Source: Gracilariopsis chorda
Lineage: Eukaryota; Rhodophyta; Florideophyceae; Gracilariales; Gracilariaceae
DNA length: 64,000 nucleotides
Assembly (NCBI GenBank): GCA_003194525.1
Contig: NBIV01000156.1
Span: forward strand, 62,001-126,000
Reading direction: 5' to 3'
Shown here: piece after piece, positions 12,501-22,223 of the stretch
Numbering within the stretch: position 1 is the stretch's first letter
Layout of the letters: each line of letters starts with the position of its first letter
Notes under the pieces: generated by a model
The model's input: the letters and a program-made list of their open reading frames with translations, nothing else
Told to the model about the DNA's origin: nothing
Databases searched by the model: none
Made by a program: the position numbers and the translations under genes

Positions 12501-13124
12501 CGCGTTAAGTCTTTCACTCTCTTCACTCACTTTTGAGCTTTGCTTACCTCTCACAGTGCTGTGGGGTGCACACTCGCGTTTGGAAACCATTAATTGTGTT
12601 GAAGAGTTTGGAGAAGCAGCAGGGGGGGCCGGTTCAAAAGACCTAATGCCAAAATCGCCTCTTACGCCACTGTCGACGTTAAACGCGATATCCAGCAGTC
12701 CATCTGAGCATTTTACACAGATTAAGCCACCCTTCCCGGTACCGTCCTCTGAGAAAGTTCATTGCCGCGGCGTGTTCGTTAGATTGGATCCCGGGCTACC
12801 TCCTTCCCGTAAAAACCGAATGTTGTTGCTTCCAAAGCTCGCGTTTGGGTTCGTGCACCCCTCTTCACGAAGCACGGCAATCAAAGACGCCTCCTCTTTC
12901 AGAGAATTTCGTGCTATGTAACACGCGAAAGAAAAGATAAAGGTCCTCAGAGCATCACTGGAGTCGCCATACGCCATATCGTCTTCGGTACCTGTGTCTG
13001 CATCGCTTTGAGATAAGGTCCATGTGAGTGCTCTAGGAGGTAGCATGATGAGCTGATGTAGAGCTCGGCTCCCTGGAAGGGGGTATGGTTCGAAATATGC
13101 ATGATAGACGTATATATTCTCCAC
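9597..13124 (-). pseudogene. MULE transposase with SWIM zinc finger, three in-frame stops
   Basis: One minus-strand frame covers 13124-9597 without a frameshift and is interrupted by TGA 12759-12761, TAA 12354-12356 and TGA 11610-11612. The last stop separates an N-terminal zinc-finger/FAR1-like region (ILKCDQY..., C-H-H spacing, 12170-11613) from the catalytic core at 11582-9597 (661 codons). The core shows the MULE block order: first Asp in VSIDCKAIANRYGF, second Asp in MVVMDQNTACINAAEKVF, the DEWHLNEN segment, and a SWIM finger (CSCGQPWSVGFACHH, CxC...CxH). The C-terminus has a basic, likely nuclear-localising tail (RRKKSSLDRTRKRAR). This enzyme would cut the TIRs. The 11610 stop sits at AAG TGA TTC, one C-to-T change from CGA. 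Confidence 0.85.
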
Positions 13125-14790
13125 TTTTCCGTATGTGCTCTTCCCATTCTTGTAGATGGGGGGCTAAAGAGGAGCGAATGCCCTCAAACCTCCCTCTCAC
13201 AACATCATCGGGGCATGGAAACTGTTGAGTGGTGTGCGTGTGTATCATGTCCTGTTCAAGTACCCAACATCTCGCTATCGGGTAGAACTCTGCCCGAATA
13301 TTGGAAAGACAATGCGACTAGTGCCGCAGACATCGCAATTTTCCGGTGTGTGGCGCAGACGACCTCGACATCCTCTTCCGCAAAACTGAGAAGTATTGTA
13401 CACCATAGAGGTATCCAAAGGTCTTGGCGATGTAGGCAACCAGTGCAGGGAGGTCAAAGACCTCCTTTAAACCTTTCAAAGCTGAGAGAAGCCTCTCGTT
13501 TGACATCGCAAGTTCTGTCTTACATTCAACACCGTCCTGAAGTTTCACCTGAACCCTTGAACGCGTTCTGTTATTTTCAAATCTCTCTACAAAGCCTGCC
13601 TGAATCTCAGGACATGATCCAGTCTTCATAGTTCGTCCATCGGAGATATTTTTTGATGGTAGCTCCATGTGCGGATTCTCGTGGAGCTGAGCATCAGAGC
13701 AGGCTTCCAGTTTTTCATTCGGCTCGTGAGACTAATCACCATTCTCAGAAGCCTCCTTCTTCTCTTCAATCTATTTTTCAGTTTGTCCCTTCAGCTCGGA
13801 AGGCACAGCGGTCTCCCTCGCACTTTCTTCAGCTTCTATATCTACCTGTGTCTGTGTCCGATTTATCGTATTTGCTGGTTAATGTCCGTCATTTTCCATC
13901 TCTACTTCATAACTTTCTCCGTTCTAAATCCTTTTCAGCTCCTCTTCTACACCGGATACTCCAGCTACCTCAGAATCTCTTCACGTTTTCTCATCTAGCG
14001 CTTTGTGCACCATAGCAAAGCACTGTGATACACATCTCTCAATCAATGTGTTGAGAATGTCCACTACAACTGGAGCAAAATCAGAAACCTGCACTCGTCG
14101 CTTCATGCGAATCTTGAGGGGTAGACACATCCTACTGTTCTGAACAGAGCTTTGGTGCAGCTCATTAACACGCTTTGTTTGCTGGCTTCTTCCTATAGCA
14201 CGTGCCTCAAGGTCGCGCCAACCCAAGGGCATCGGCGTAAGAGTCTTCTCTACAGAGGTTGTTCAAACCATCCACGACCTTTCCTTCTCCTTCTTCTTGT
14301 TCTCGCAGAACTATATTTACATCCTCTCCTTCTTCCTTTCCAGTCTGTTTCCCAATTTTCCGCTCCACCCTTCGTTTCCTTCACTGCCGTTGTTTACCAT
14401 ACGTCCTTATCGAAACCGTTCTCTACGATGCTCCAAACGGAACCGTACGACCATTGTCTCAGTAACGATATCGGTTTGAAAGAACTTCTTCGCCATCAGT
14501 TTGTGTAGAATCCTGATTCTAATGAACATCCATCGAATCCTCTCAGTCAACGCCCGGCTGTACCGACAGGCATAGTGTCGCCTCGGGATACAGCCGTGGT
14601 GGGCACTGACCATTTTGAAAAGGTAAGTCACATAGCAACCAAAGCTGTGCAAATCCTTTTTTCGCTTAAAACTTTTTACCTGTAGCATGTAGTTGCGCTC
14701 CGATATCAAGGCACGTAGCGTTTCATCCCCTGTGAGGCACAAGGGATATAAAAAAGAGAACAAATTGAGAATCCTCCGATCAACAGACAT
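13033..14790 (-). pseudogene. Upstream part of the MULE coding region, decayed
   Basis: Open minus-strand segments 14790-14407, 14232-13981, 13668-13318 and 13248-13033 share one frame, offset from the transposase frame, with stops between them. They include a basic folded-looking stretch (14790-14407), a helical stretch (14232-13981), an acidic linker (about 13860-13670, with two TAG codons) and a segment reading PHLQEWEEHIRKSGEYIRL. Around 13060-13120 the frame must shift, or an intron intervene, to enter the transposase frame. Overlapping alternative frames near 14300 also look protein-like, so further frameshifts are likely. It may be the N-terminus of the transposase or a separate internal gene. 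No domain recognised. Confidence 0.4.
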
Positions 14791-15535
14791 TCCAAAACTG
14801 TCTCCAAACCAAACAGTCCATCGCTGGGTTTCTAACGTCGCATTGACTACTTTCTTGTCTACGGAATAACTCTAATGAATTTTGGGCATGTTAAACGGGA
14901 CTATTACAATTTTCATTTCTGCACCACCATTTTCTTTAAATCTACACCACTTCTTCTTGAACAATTCTAAATTCTGTTCCAGTATCTTTTCTTCTTTCCG
15001 TTGTGGGGCTTCGATAGTCTTTTGATCATCAATCCAATTGAAACATAAACAAAGGCCCCAGAAAAAGAACTTTTCATGTTCAATACAAATTTTGATATCA
15101 AATTGATACACATTTTCGAATCAGAACTTGAAATATGTACCAAAGAAAACAATGATGTGTAATTGTCTTTTGCAATCAGGATTCTAGATTATTAGTCCTC
15201 TAAAACCACAAAACTAATTTTTTAACTTGCAGTTCTATTGCTGATGTGATTTAAGTACTATTTTGAAGATTCTATCAGAACGACATAAATTAGTTCATGT
15301 TTTGGGTCTGTGTAGACGTAATAAGAAGTTTTGTTTTGTCCTTTTGCTCAGAACAAGAGAACCAACAAAAAGAGCGGTCAAGAAATCAGATTAAGAAGTA
15401 GAGAGAGTCAGCAGCGTTTAAACAGATCGTCGAACATGTGAAGGAAGACAAAGTACCTGACATATCTGCCATTCACACACATTTTGACGACGCCGCGCGG
15501 TAACCTTGTCTCTGTTTACATCCGCGTTTACGTCA
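14791..15535. other. Non-coding interior of the MULE before the right TIR
   Basis: A 745-bp AT-rich stretch with only short open frames. By position it would be the 5' leader or promoter-proximal region of the minus-strand transposase. No motif is strong enough to annotate. Confidence 0.4.
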
Positions 15536-15780
15536 TGCTGACTTGGCGGCCGGAGAGAGCAGGGATAGAGGGAATGTCCTGACTCTGCGGATCTACTGGT
15601 TGAAATCCATAATAGGGGCATATAATTGGCTACTGTATGATGTCAACTGGCGTGGGCACATGTTCGGCCCGCCGTGGCACGTGCCCGCTGATTCTCTCTT
15701 TTTATTGGTGCAAATGCACGCTGACTCGCCTACACTATCTAAGTTACGTCGTGTAGTTTAGCCCTTTCCCCACAAAAAAC
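15536..15780 (-). repeat. Right terminal inverted repeat of the MULE
   Basis: Reverse complement of 7670-7908 with scattered substitutions and a few small indels (for example an extra AACTT near 15740). Its inner end TGCTGACTTGGCGGCC and outer end AGCCCTTTCCCCACAAAAAAC mirror the left repeat. Confidence 0.9.
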
Positions 15781-15920
15781 TGCAACAATGCAACCCCGTG
15801 ATGCATGACGAGGTTGAATAACTGACACTTATGTCAGACCTTTGCGTACGGACCTTGAAAGGTTTCGTCGATATCTCCGGTTTGTATCTCATTGAGCGTC
15901 GGAGTATACCGTTCATCTGT

Positions 15921-16006
15921 GTCATGTCACTAACATCCGAGGCATCAAGGACGCCAACTATGATCATAGTTGACGTCCTTGATGCCTCGGATGTTCGTGA
16001 GATGAC
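15921..16006. repeat. 86-bp near-perfect palindrome upstream of the first Cu-monooxygenase gene
   Basis: The core 15932-15995 reads the same on both strands apart from one mismatched pair and is centred on TGATCA at 15963/15964. With two more mismatches the symmetry extends to 15921-16006. There is essentially no loop. It ends 229 bp before the start codon at 16235, so it could be a foldback element or a cruciform in the promoter region. Confidence 0.9.
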
Positions 16007-16234
16007 TAATCTCAAAAGCTCACCCTGTGCTGTACCCCTCACCAGAGCAAACCCTAATTTGCGTGTTCCAGATAGCTACACTTCGGTACATATATAACTT
16101 CAAACGTCCTACTTCACATGGAGTTAGCTCTGAGACGTTGTTAGATCCTCGTGACTATAACCTCACGCTGATCATCTCAAACGCCGGAAGTCAGATCGCC
16201 CTAGTCCGTAAGCGCCGTCCGTTCCCGAATATCA

Positions 16235-18961
16235 ATGATGCATCTGCCGTTTCAGAGGGCTACTATAGCTCTGTTTCTGGGCTTGCTCGTTACCGCCAAT
16301 CCTGGCGTCCAAGCACTACGCCTCTCTCGTTCTTATGAGCATGGCCCTGTAACTTTTGACTCAAATGCAGCCTTGTATTTCACTGTGGACAAACAAAACA
16401 GCACTGCCTATCTGGCTGTGAAGCTCAATGATTCTGAGGTAGTAACATCATCTTTGAACTGGATAGGCGTTGGCATATCAGAGCCCTCTTCCGGTTCAAT
16501 GCTTGGTGCCGATGTTGTAACTGCAGAGTTTTCCGCAGGACAGACTGATTCCTGTACTTTTACGGACCGATATGTCCCATTCTATGCGTATCCGCTCATC
16601 CAAGTCGTTGGAAATGCTAGTTCAGCTTTCCCACTACCGGACGATTGTCAGGATGATGGAAGTTGGACGTTGATTTCTTGCATGAGAAGTGATGAAGACG
16701 GACAGATGATTTTTGAAGTTTCACGTCCACTGGAAGCCCATGATACGCAAGATCGAGAAATCCCTCCCGGTTTGAATAATGTTATTTATGCGTATGGGGC
16801 TACTTTCGCTTATCACGGGTCGAGAAGACGTTCTATTCCTGTGACTCTGTATAACGAAGAGGAAACCGGGGCAATTGGATTCAATGAAGATGCTCCGATT
16901 CCTGATGACGTTGATGGAAACATCGAGGTCACTGCTACAGCGTATGAAGTGCCAAGCAACCAAGTTACAACATATGCTTGCACGAGTAAGGTTGTAAGTC
17001 TTCAGCCTGGTGAGCAGAGAATGATCGTAGCTGCAGAACCTATATTCAATACCACGACTGTGGAGATGATCCATCATTTTACCTTTTGGCTTTGCAAAGG
17101 AAGGGAGTACGCTGAGCTTATCAAGAGCACCGTAGAATGTTCAACTGGAAACAGTGAGATTTCTGGACCGCTTGGAAACCCCATGGCGCTCTGCACTACG
17201 TTTGTTTTTGGATGTAAGTACGCACATGCAGTGCAGCGAACGGCAAACGTACTCGCAAGCGTTCTCGTTTGCATTCCTTCCAAAGCCCTTTGACGTTTGA
17301 CGTGCTAACAATTGTCTGTCTTTACCGATTCATTTCACCAACTCTTTTCTTCAAAAAAATAACAGTTGCAAAAGGTGGACGACGTTTAGTTCTACCGCCG
17401 GAAGCAGGAATGCTCATGGATAATGAGAACAACATTTTCGTGATGGAGATTCACTATGACAATCCAGACAAAGTTCCAGGCAGCATCGACTCCAGTGGTA
17501 TTCGAGTGTTCTACACAAACACCTTGAGGAAGTACGAAGCGGGATCACTACTGTTAGGCGACATAACGGTTGCTCGGGCAGGTCAAACTGTTCGAAATGG
17601 TTTTGAATACGAACATTCCTGCTCGTCTGCATGCACAGGCAAATTCTCACGTCCCATAAATATCTATGCAAGTGGGTTGCATATGCATACGACGGGAATG
17701 GAGATCTACGAGAATAAGTTCAACAAAAACGCTTCGTTCATTGAAACGATTAAAAAGGTAAGCCGTGGAAGTATAGGGCTACCGTGGTTTCTCTTCAGGT
17801 GTCATGGACTATTTCTAACTTATTTCATATCACTTGTTCATCCTAAAGATCAACTTCTGGAGTGATAACTTTCAGGGTTACTCTTTGTTTGACCCGCCAA
17901 AGGTAATTCTCCCAGGAGAGCAACTGCAGCTCACTTGTAAATACGACACCAGGAAAAGACCGAATACCAAATTCGGTCTCGAAACGACCGATGAGATGTG
18001 TATGGATTTTATGCAGTACTGGCCAGTGCAAAGAGACCCCGTAACAAATGAGAAGATCAATGTCTGTGCTTATTTCGAAGACTTTCAGAAGAACGCTGTT
18101 TCCACGCTTTGTGGTGATCTGGGCAATTTGACGGACCAAACCTTTATCCCGGAAGCAAACCCTGCATTCGAGGATACCATTGGCGCCCCAACCGACTTCG
18201 GGCAAGCTGTGTCCACATGCAGTGCCCCGAAACCATTAACGCCGTCGGAAACAATTGCACCCGTCACAAGTCTACCTTCGGAAACAGTCGAGCCGTCTCC
18301 AGCAGAGCCGACTCCAGAAACGCCGACTCCAGTAGCGCCGACTTCAGTACAGCCGTCTCCAGTTGGTACAAGTGGCAGCATCACTGATTCAGAGACAACG
18401 GACGAGACTGAAGAATCTCAGACTTCTCCTAATGACGACGACGACGATGATGATGATGACGATGACGATGACGTTTGTTTCCCAGCTTCTGCGAGCGTTG
18501 AGCTACGAGATGGATCGAGGAAACGAATGGATGAGTTACAGATTGGTGACTCGATTCTGGTTGGTCCTGGTGAATACTCGGAAGTTTTCTTGTTCACACA
18601 CCGAACGTCCCGTGTTTTGTATCGGTTTGTGCAGCTCACGACTTCATCAGGAGCCACAGTGAAGTTGACGAGCGGGCATTTCCTTTATTTGAACGGAAAA
18701 CTGGCGATGGCGGGTAGTGCTCGAGAAGGAGATGAAGTGACCGTGGGATCTGGAGAGACGGAGATGGTGACAAAGGTGAGTACCGTCGTGGACAAGGGGC
18801 TGTTTAACCCGCAAACTATTCACGGCAACATCGTGGTAGATGGGGTTGTATCCTCCACGTACACGCATACGATTGCTCCTATGATGGCACATGGGTTGTT
18901 GGCCCCGTTAAGATGGTTACATAAATGCATGGGTGTTGTGGGAATTGCGTTTTCGAACTAG
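16235..18961 (+). CDS. Secreted DOMON / Cu type II monooxygenase fused to a C-terminal Hint (hedgehog-type) domain, copy A
   Basis: Predicted CDS is join(16235..17213,17366..17757,17849..18961), 827 residues; both introns are GT..AG (152 and 91 bp, phases 1 and 0). Order: signal peptide (1-28); DOMON-like domain (about 30-175, LNWIGVGISEP...MLGADVV); copper monooxygenase core with expected ligands visible (HH in MIHHFTFWLC, His in MEIHYDNP, HxH in GLHMHTTG, Met in DEMCMDF); Pro/Thr linker; 13 Asp; then a Hint domain from Cys667 (VCFPASASVELRDG, the block-B His in TSGHFLYLNG, C-terminal HGNIVVDGVVSSTYTH). The family hydroxylates small molecules or peptides using copper and ascorbate in the secretory pathway. 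Hint domains self-cleave before their Cys, and in hedgehog proteins attach sterol to the upstream part. Substrate and autoprocessing here are inference. Confidence 0.85.
17949..18909 (+). repeat. 961-bp segment nearly identical to 31805-32765
   Basis: Most of exon 3 of copy A matches copy B with about 11 mismatches by eye, six of them clustered at 18006-18015. Outside these limits the two genes differ at roughly a third of positions. The segment carries the end of the monooxygenase core, the linker, the Asp tract and nearly the whole Hint domain. Confidence 0.9.
18292..18366 (+). repeat. Five tandem 15-bp units in the linker of copy A
   Basis: Units of the form GCCG(A/T)CTCCAG(N)4 encode a five-residue Pro/Thr/Ser repeat (for example EPSPA, EPTPE, TPTPV). 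The same array is at 32148-32222 in copy B. It makes a flexible, probably glycosylated spacer before the Asp tract (13 Asp codons, 18434-18472). Confidence 0.85.
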
Positions 18962-19668
18962 AGAGGCTGAACTCAGTGGATTTGATCATCTGGATGATGC
19001 ATGTACCTTTGGTATTGTTATCACCATGGGTCGTGAAGATCGAAAAGAGAAGTGGGGAGGTATGAGATGAGATAGTGAAAGGTGTCTGGCACTCTTTCGC
19101 GTGGTATTTATTGTCGGAGGGAGCGGGTCGCGATCGTCTCTGCCGGCCAGGGTTCAGACGGCTTTTGATTACCGCTGTGCTCTCGCTTCTCCATGAATGC
19201 CGCCCGTGGGGCTGTTCGGTACCTGCGTGCCGTTCCAACCGTTCTTAAGCAGCGATGCTGGGCATCCTGCGACACTGGCTTCCCGGCTGTCTCAGATTTG
19301 GATTCGGTTCTTTCACAATAAACACCGCGTTTCTTTACCGTTTATGCAATAACTCTTACCGTCCTCGTAAGCCTCAGGACTACATTCAAGTCATTTCTGA
19401 GAAGTCTTTTATTCAAATAAGGACACGAGCTTCTTGCTGCAAAAACACCATGTCTATGTAGGGGAGTTTGAAGAAAGCATGTGTAGAGTTTGTCAGCAAA
19501 AGAGCGTATTTACATTCAAGAAACGGCTGGCTAGGAAAGCGTGGAAAAAACAGTTTGATTCGGATTTCTGGGGAATGTAGGTCACATGCCATGTCTGCGA
19601 CTTCAGTGGTTGCACGTTCAGCTCCCAAAGCGCCTCATGTTCTTTGCCTCGCTTTTGTCTGCATACAG

Positions 19669-19714
19669 TTATTGCACCCTTAACTGGGCAGCTGCCCAGT
19701 TAAGGGTGCAATAA
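19669..19714. repeat. 46-bp perfect palindrome
   Basis: TTATTGCACCCTTAACTGGGCAG followed immediately by its exact reverse complement, with no loop (centre 19691/19692). Confidence 0.95.
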
Positions 19715-20697
19715 AAGGCAATGTCACTGGAAAAGTGCCAAGAAAGGTGGGTGAGGCCTCTTCTGATGGCAGGGCTCGCAGTCGATATCGTTTGAAGGTG
19801 TATGTCATTAGCAACACGAAGGGCGTACGCCTGGTACTGTAGGTCTTGACCACTTGTGCGTGAACGTGTTGGAGCTACTGTAGAGGATCGGTACTCCTGG
19901 TTATTCAGTCTGCTCTTAGGACGGAAAATTGGAATCTGTCTGAGGTAGCTTCACTGAGGTGTGTGCCGGAGTTCCTTGCTAGCTAGAGGAGGCCGGTTGG
20001 GGCCTTCACTGGGCATGGCGGCTGTTGGCGAGCATTTACGGCGGCCGCTGTAAGCTTTTGCAGCGTGCACTGTAGGGGCAGAATTAGTCCAAGGGCCGTT
20101 GACGTGCTCTAGGAACGCAGATTTCCAGAGACTTTCAAACGAGAAGTGCCGAAGGAAGACAAGAAACATCTAGCCAGTTCACCGTCGAACGATTATTGCT
20201 ATGAAATGCATCAGGTACTGCTGAATACGATGGCATCAGGAAGGACATATGCACACAAGAAGCTCAAATATTACGATTCACAAGTGCTGTGACAGGAACC
20301 CTGCAGCCTTCTAGACTACATACCTTCACGCAATCCTACTGTACGTGATGGGTTGACGCCGCATGAACAGCGCTCTTGTATCAACAATTGTTGATCGGGC
20401 GATCAGGCGTCGGAGCAGGCTTGTTCAGAACGGTCACCAGTCGCCATTGCCTCCGCTCCGCACTTTCCGTCCAACAACGTCACACCGATCACTGGGGGGG
20501 TATTACACGTCTACACTATCAACACACCTACACAACACATGGTCAAAACGTTACATACGCTTCGCTTTGGCTCCACCGAGTTTGACCGGGAGAGTGGAAG
20601 TTCACTACAAGCTGATTCGTCCATTCAAACTCGGTTCGCCTATGCTCGTGGAAGCTCACTACAAGTATCGCTGGACACGCTCGCATGATGCGAGCGT

Positions 20698-20754
20698 AAT
20701 AGTGTCCGGCCAGACACTGATGCGAGTCGCATCAGTGTCTGGCCGGACACTATT
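20698..20754. repeat. 57-bp perfect palindrome with one central base
   Basis: 28-nt arms (outer end AATAGTGTCCGGCCAGACAC, inner end GATGCGA) are exact reverse complements around a single G at 20726. Confidence 0.95.
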
Positions 20755-21181
20755 GTAGCCCAGTCGTCTCACAGCAAATCCGGACTTACAGAATCACGAG
20801 GAAGGAATCTCTCGTGCCGTGGGGCCGCACCGTGCAGCGGGTATATTAATTGTTTGTAAGTATAACCCTACATCGATCGATGTTGAACAGATTCAGAATG
20901 GGAGGACATGGAACACGCTGAGGGTAAGACTACCTGTAATCATAACGCTGCACGGAAGAGGATAACCCACAACCCAGCGTCTGGGCCCATAACCTGTGAT
21001 AACCAAAACCAACTAGGCCACAAGTCCGGTGTGAACCATGGCAGTGACCCCCTATGACAGCGCACATATAAACCACAAGGATCGTGTTGAATTGGCACAT
21101 ACGCCTTCGAAGAAGCGGGCCACGCCAACTGCTCTTCGTGGAAAGAAACATGAATTAGGCCGACTGGGTGACATAAGCTTA

Positions 21182-21204
21182 TCAACCCAACATTGTTGGG
21201 TTGA
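21182..21204. repeat. 23-bp palindrome
   Basis: TCAACCCAACA, one T, then its exact reverse complement. Short but perfect; the third palindrome in this gene-poor stretch. Confidence 0.85.
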
Positions 21205-22223
21205 GAAGACAAGATAAGAACTTACCCGTGTAGGAGAGTTGAGTGGAGGGGGTTAAAGGGTTAACCCTAAACGACGTGAAAGGTATTCTCCAGAATTTAA
21301 CATTCGGGCTTTTGTCAAGCAAATCCAAAGTGGAAGAGAACACACCAATTGCTGAGCAGGAAGATGCCATAGCTTTCTGCCAACAGCACTCAAATCTCAC
21401 TGGGAGTGGGCTGCTGTCAAGCAGAGGAGGAGCTCCGGACCATCACAGAACAGCTTGCCCTTCTTGTGCGACACGTGCCAAGCACACATGTTCTTTGCCC
21501 CGTAAGTTGCCGTGAGGCTCGGAGTGGCTTCCTCTTAATCCTATTAATAAGAGTTCCTATGATATCACACGGCGCATTATGAAGTAGTTTCATACGGATC
21601 CTGAGAACATTAAACTTCAGACAGTGGCTTTCGTGCGTATATGGCGATTTGGGTTTAAAATTTAAAGCTTCGCCCTTGTCCTCGTATTCCCCAACGGCAT
21701 CTGGTACAGTTGGCACTGTTGTACGAAGTTGGTTTCTCACGGAGACCCAATCGCCTGTCCATTTCGCTTTCCTCGTTAGTGGACGGAAGACGGGTACACA
21801 TCGAGAGGGCGGATTGGCTTGTGCCCCCTTTGAGGTTGGCCGACCCCAATTGAATTGCACTAAAAACCGCAAGTGGACGCCCATTACGCTCCAAACATAG
21901 AGATCTGAACGCTGCGTTCGTAATCCGAACAAACATTCTTAGACGTTCGATTCTCACTACAACGACTCATCGAATCATACCATGATTGGGGCTTTCCAAG
22001 AAAAGCCACTCTGAGAGAATGACAAAGTTATAGCCAATGAGCTCCTATAGAATGGAACCGCACTCGCTGAAAGTTTCTCAGTATGGAGTGGGTATGTCGA
22101 CCCCACTCCAAAACGACACATCTCGATTTCTACGTAAGTTACACAACAGATACTCTCATTTTATGAATACAAGCAGCAACCTAACACCTCCCAATCGCTC
22201 TCTCCATCAACCTCGCTTTGACC

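Larger units (their letters stand above)
7670..15780. mobile_element. Mutator-like (MULE) DNA transposon with long TIRs
   Basis: The sequence at 7670-7908 reappears as its reverse complement at 15536-15780, close to 90% identical by eye, and a MULE transposase lies between the two. The 8.1-kb element holds two convergent coding regions: an acidic protein starting just inside the left repeat (plus strand) and the transposase reading from the right side (minus strand). They end about 130 bp apart. This is the plan of maize MuDR (mudrA/mudrB). No clean 8-10-bp target duplication is visible at the outer ends (CATGAACGG on the left against TGCAACAAT on the right), so the insertion is probably old. 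Both coding regions carry nonsense codons, so the copy should not be autonomous. Confidence 0.85.
18962..22200. other. 3.2 kb without a recognisable gene
   Basis: Only short overlapping frames are present. The longest, 21417-21932 on the minus strand, matches nothing I know and lacks a gene-like partner on either side. The stretch holds three palindromes (annotated separately) and a short duplicated phrase (GTGGAAG(T/C)TCACTACAAG, near 20597 and 20650). It probably contains the 3' UTR of the upstream gene and old repeats. Confidence 0.45.

Noticed and set aside
12193..12921. 242-codon plus-strand frame with a Ser-rich product
   Set aside because: It lies exactly antisense to the MULE transposase frame and its composition is what the opposite strand of an acidic, charged region gives.
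7660..15789. 9-bp target duplication for the MULE
   Set aside because: The bases next to the two outer TIR ends do not match in any register I tried.
18292..18366. CRISPR-like direct repeat array
   Set aside because: Units are 15 bp without spacers, lie within a coding exon and encode a Pro/Thr linker.
18418..18657. Minus-strand frame with a poly-Ser run (and its twin at 32274-32513)
   Set aside because: Reverse reading of the Asp tract and Hint exon; no independent support.
21417..21932. 171-codon minus-strand frame
   Set aside because: No recognisable motif, an opposite-strand frame of similar length, and position in a palindrome-rich gene-poor region; too weak to call.
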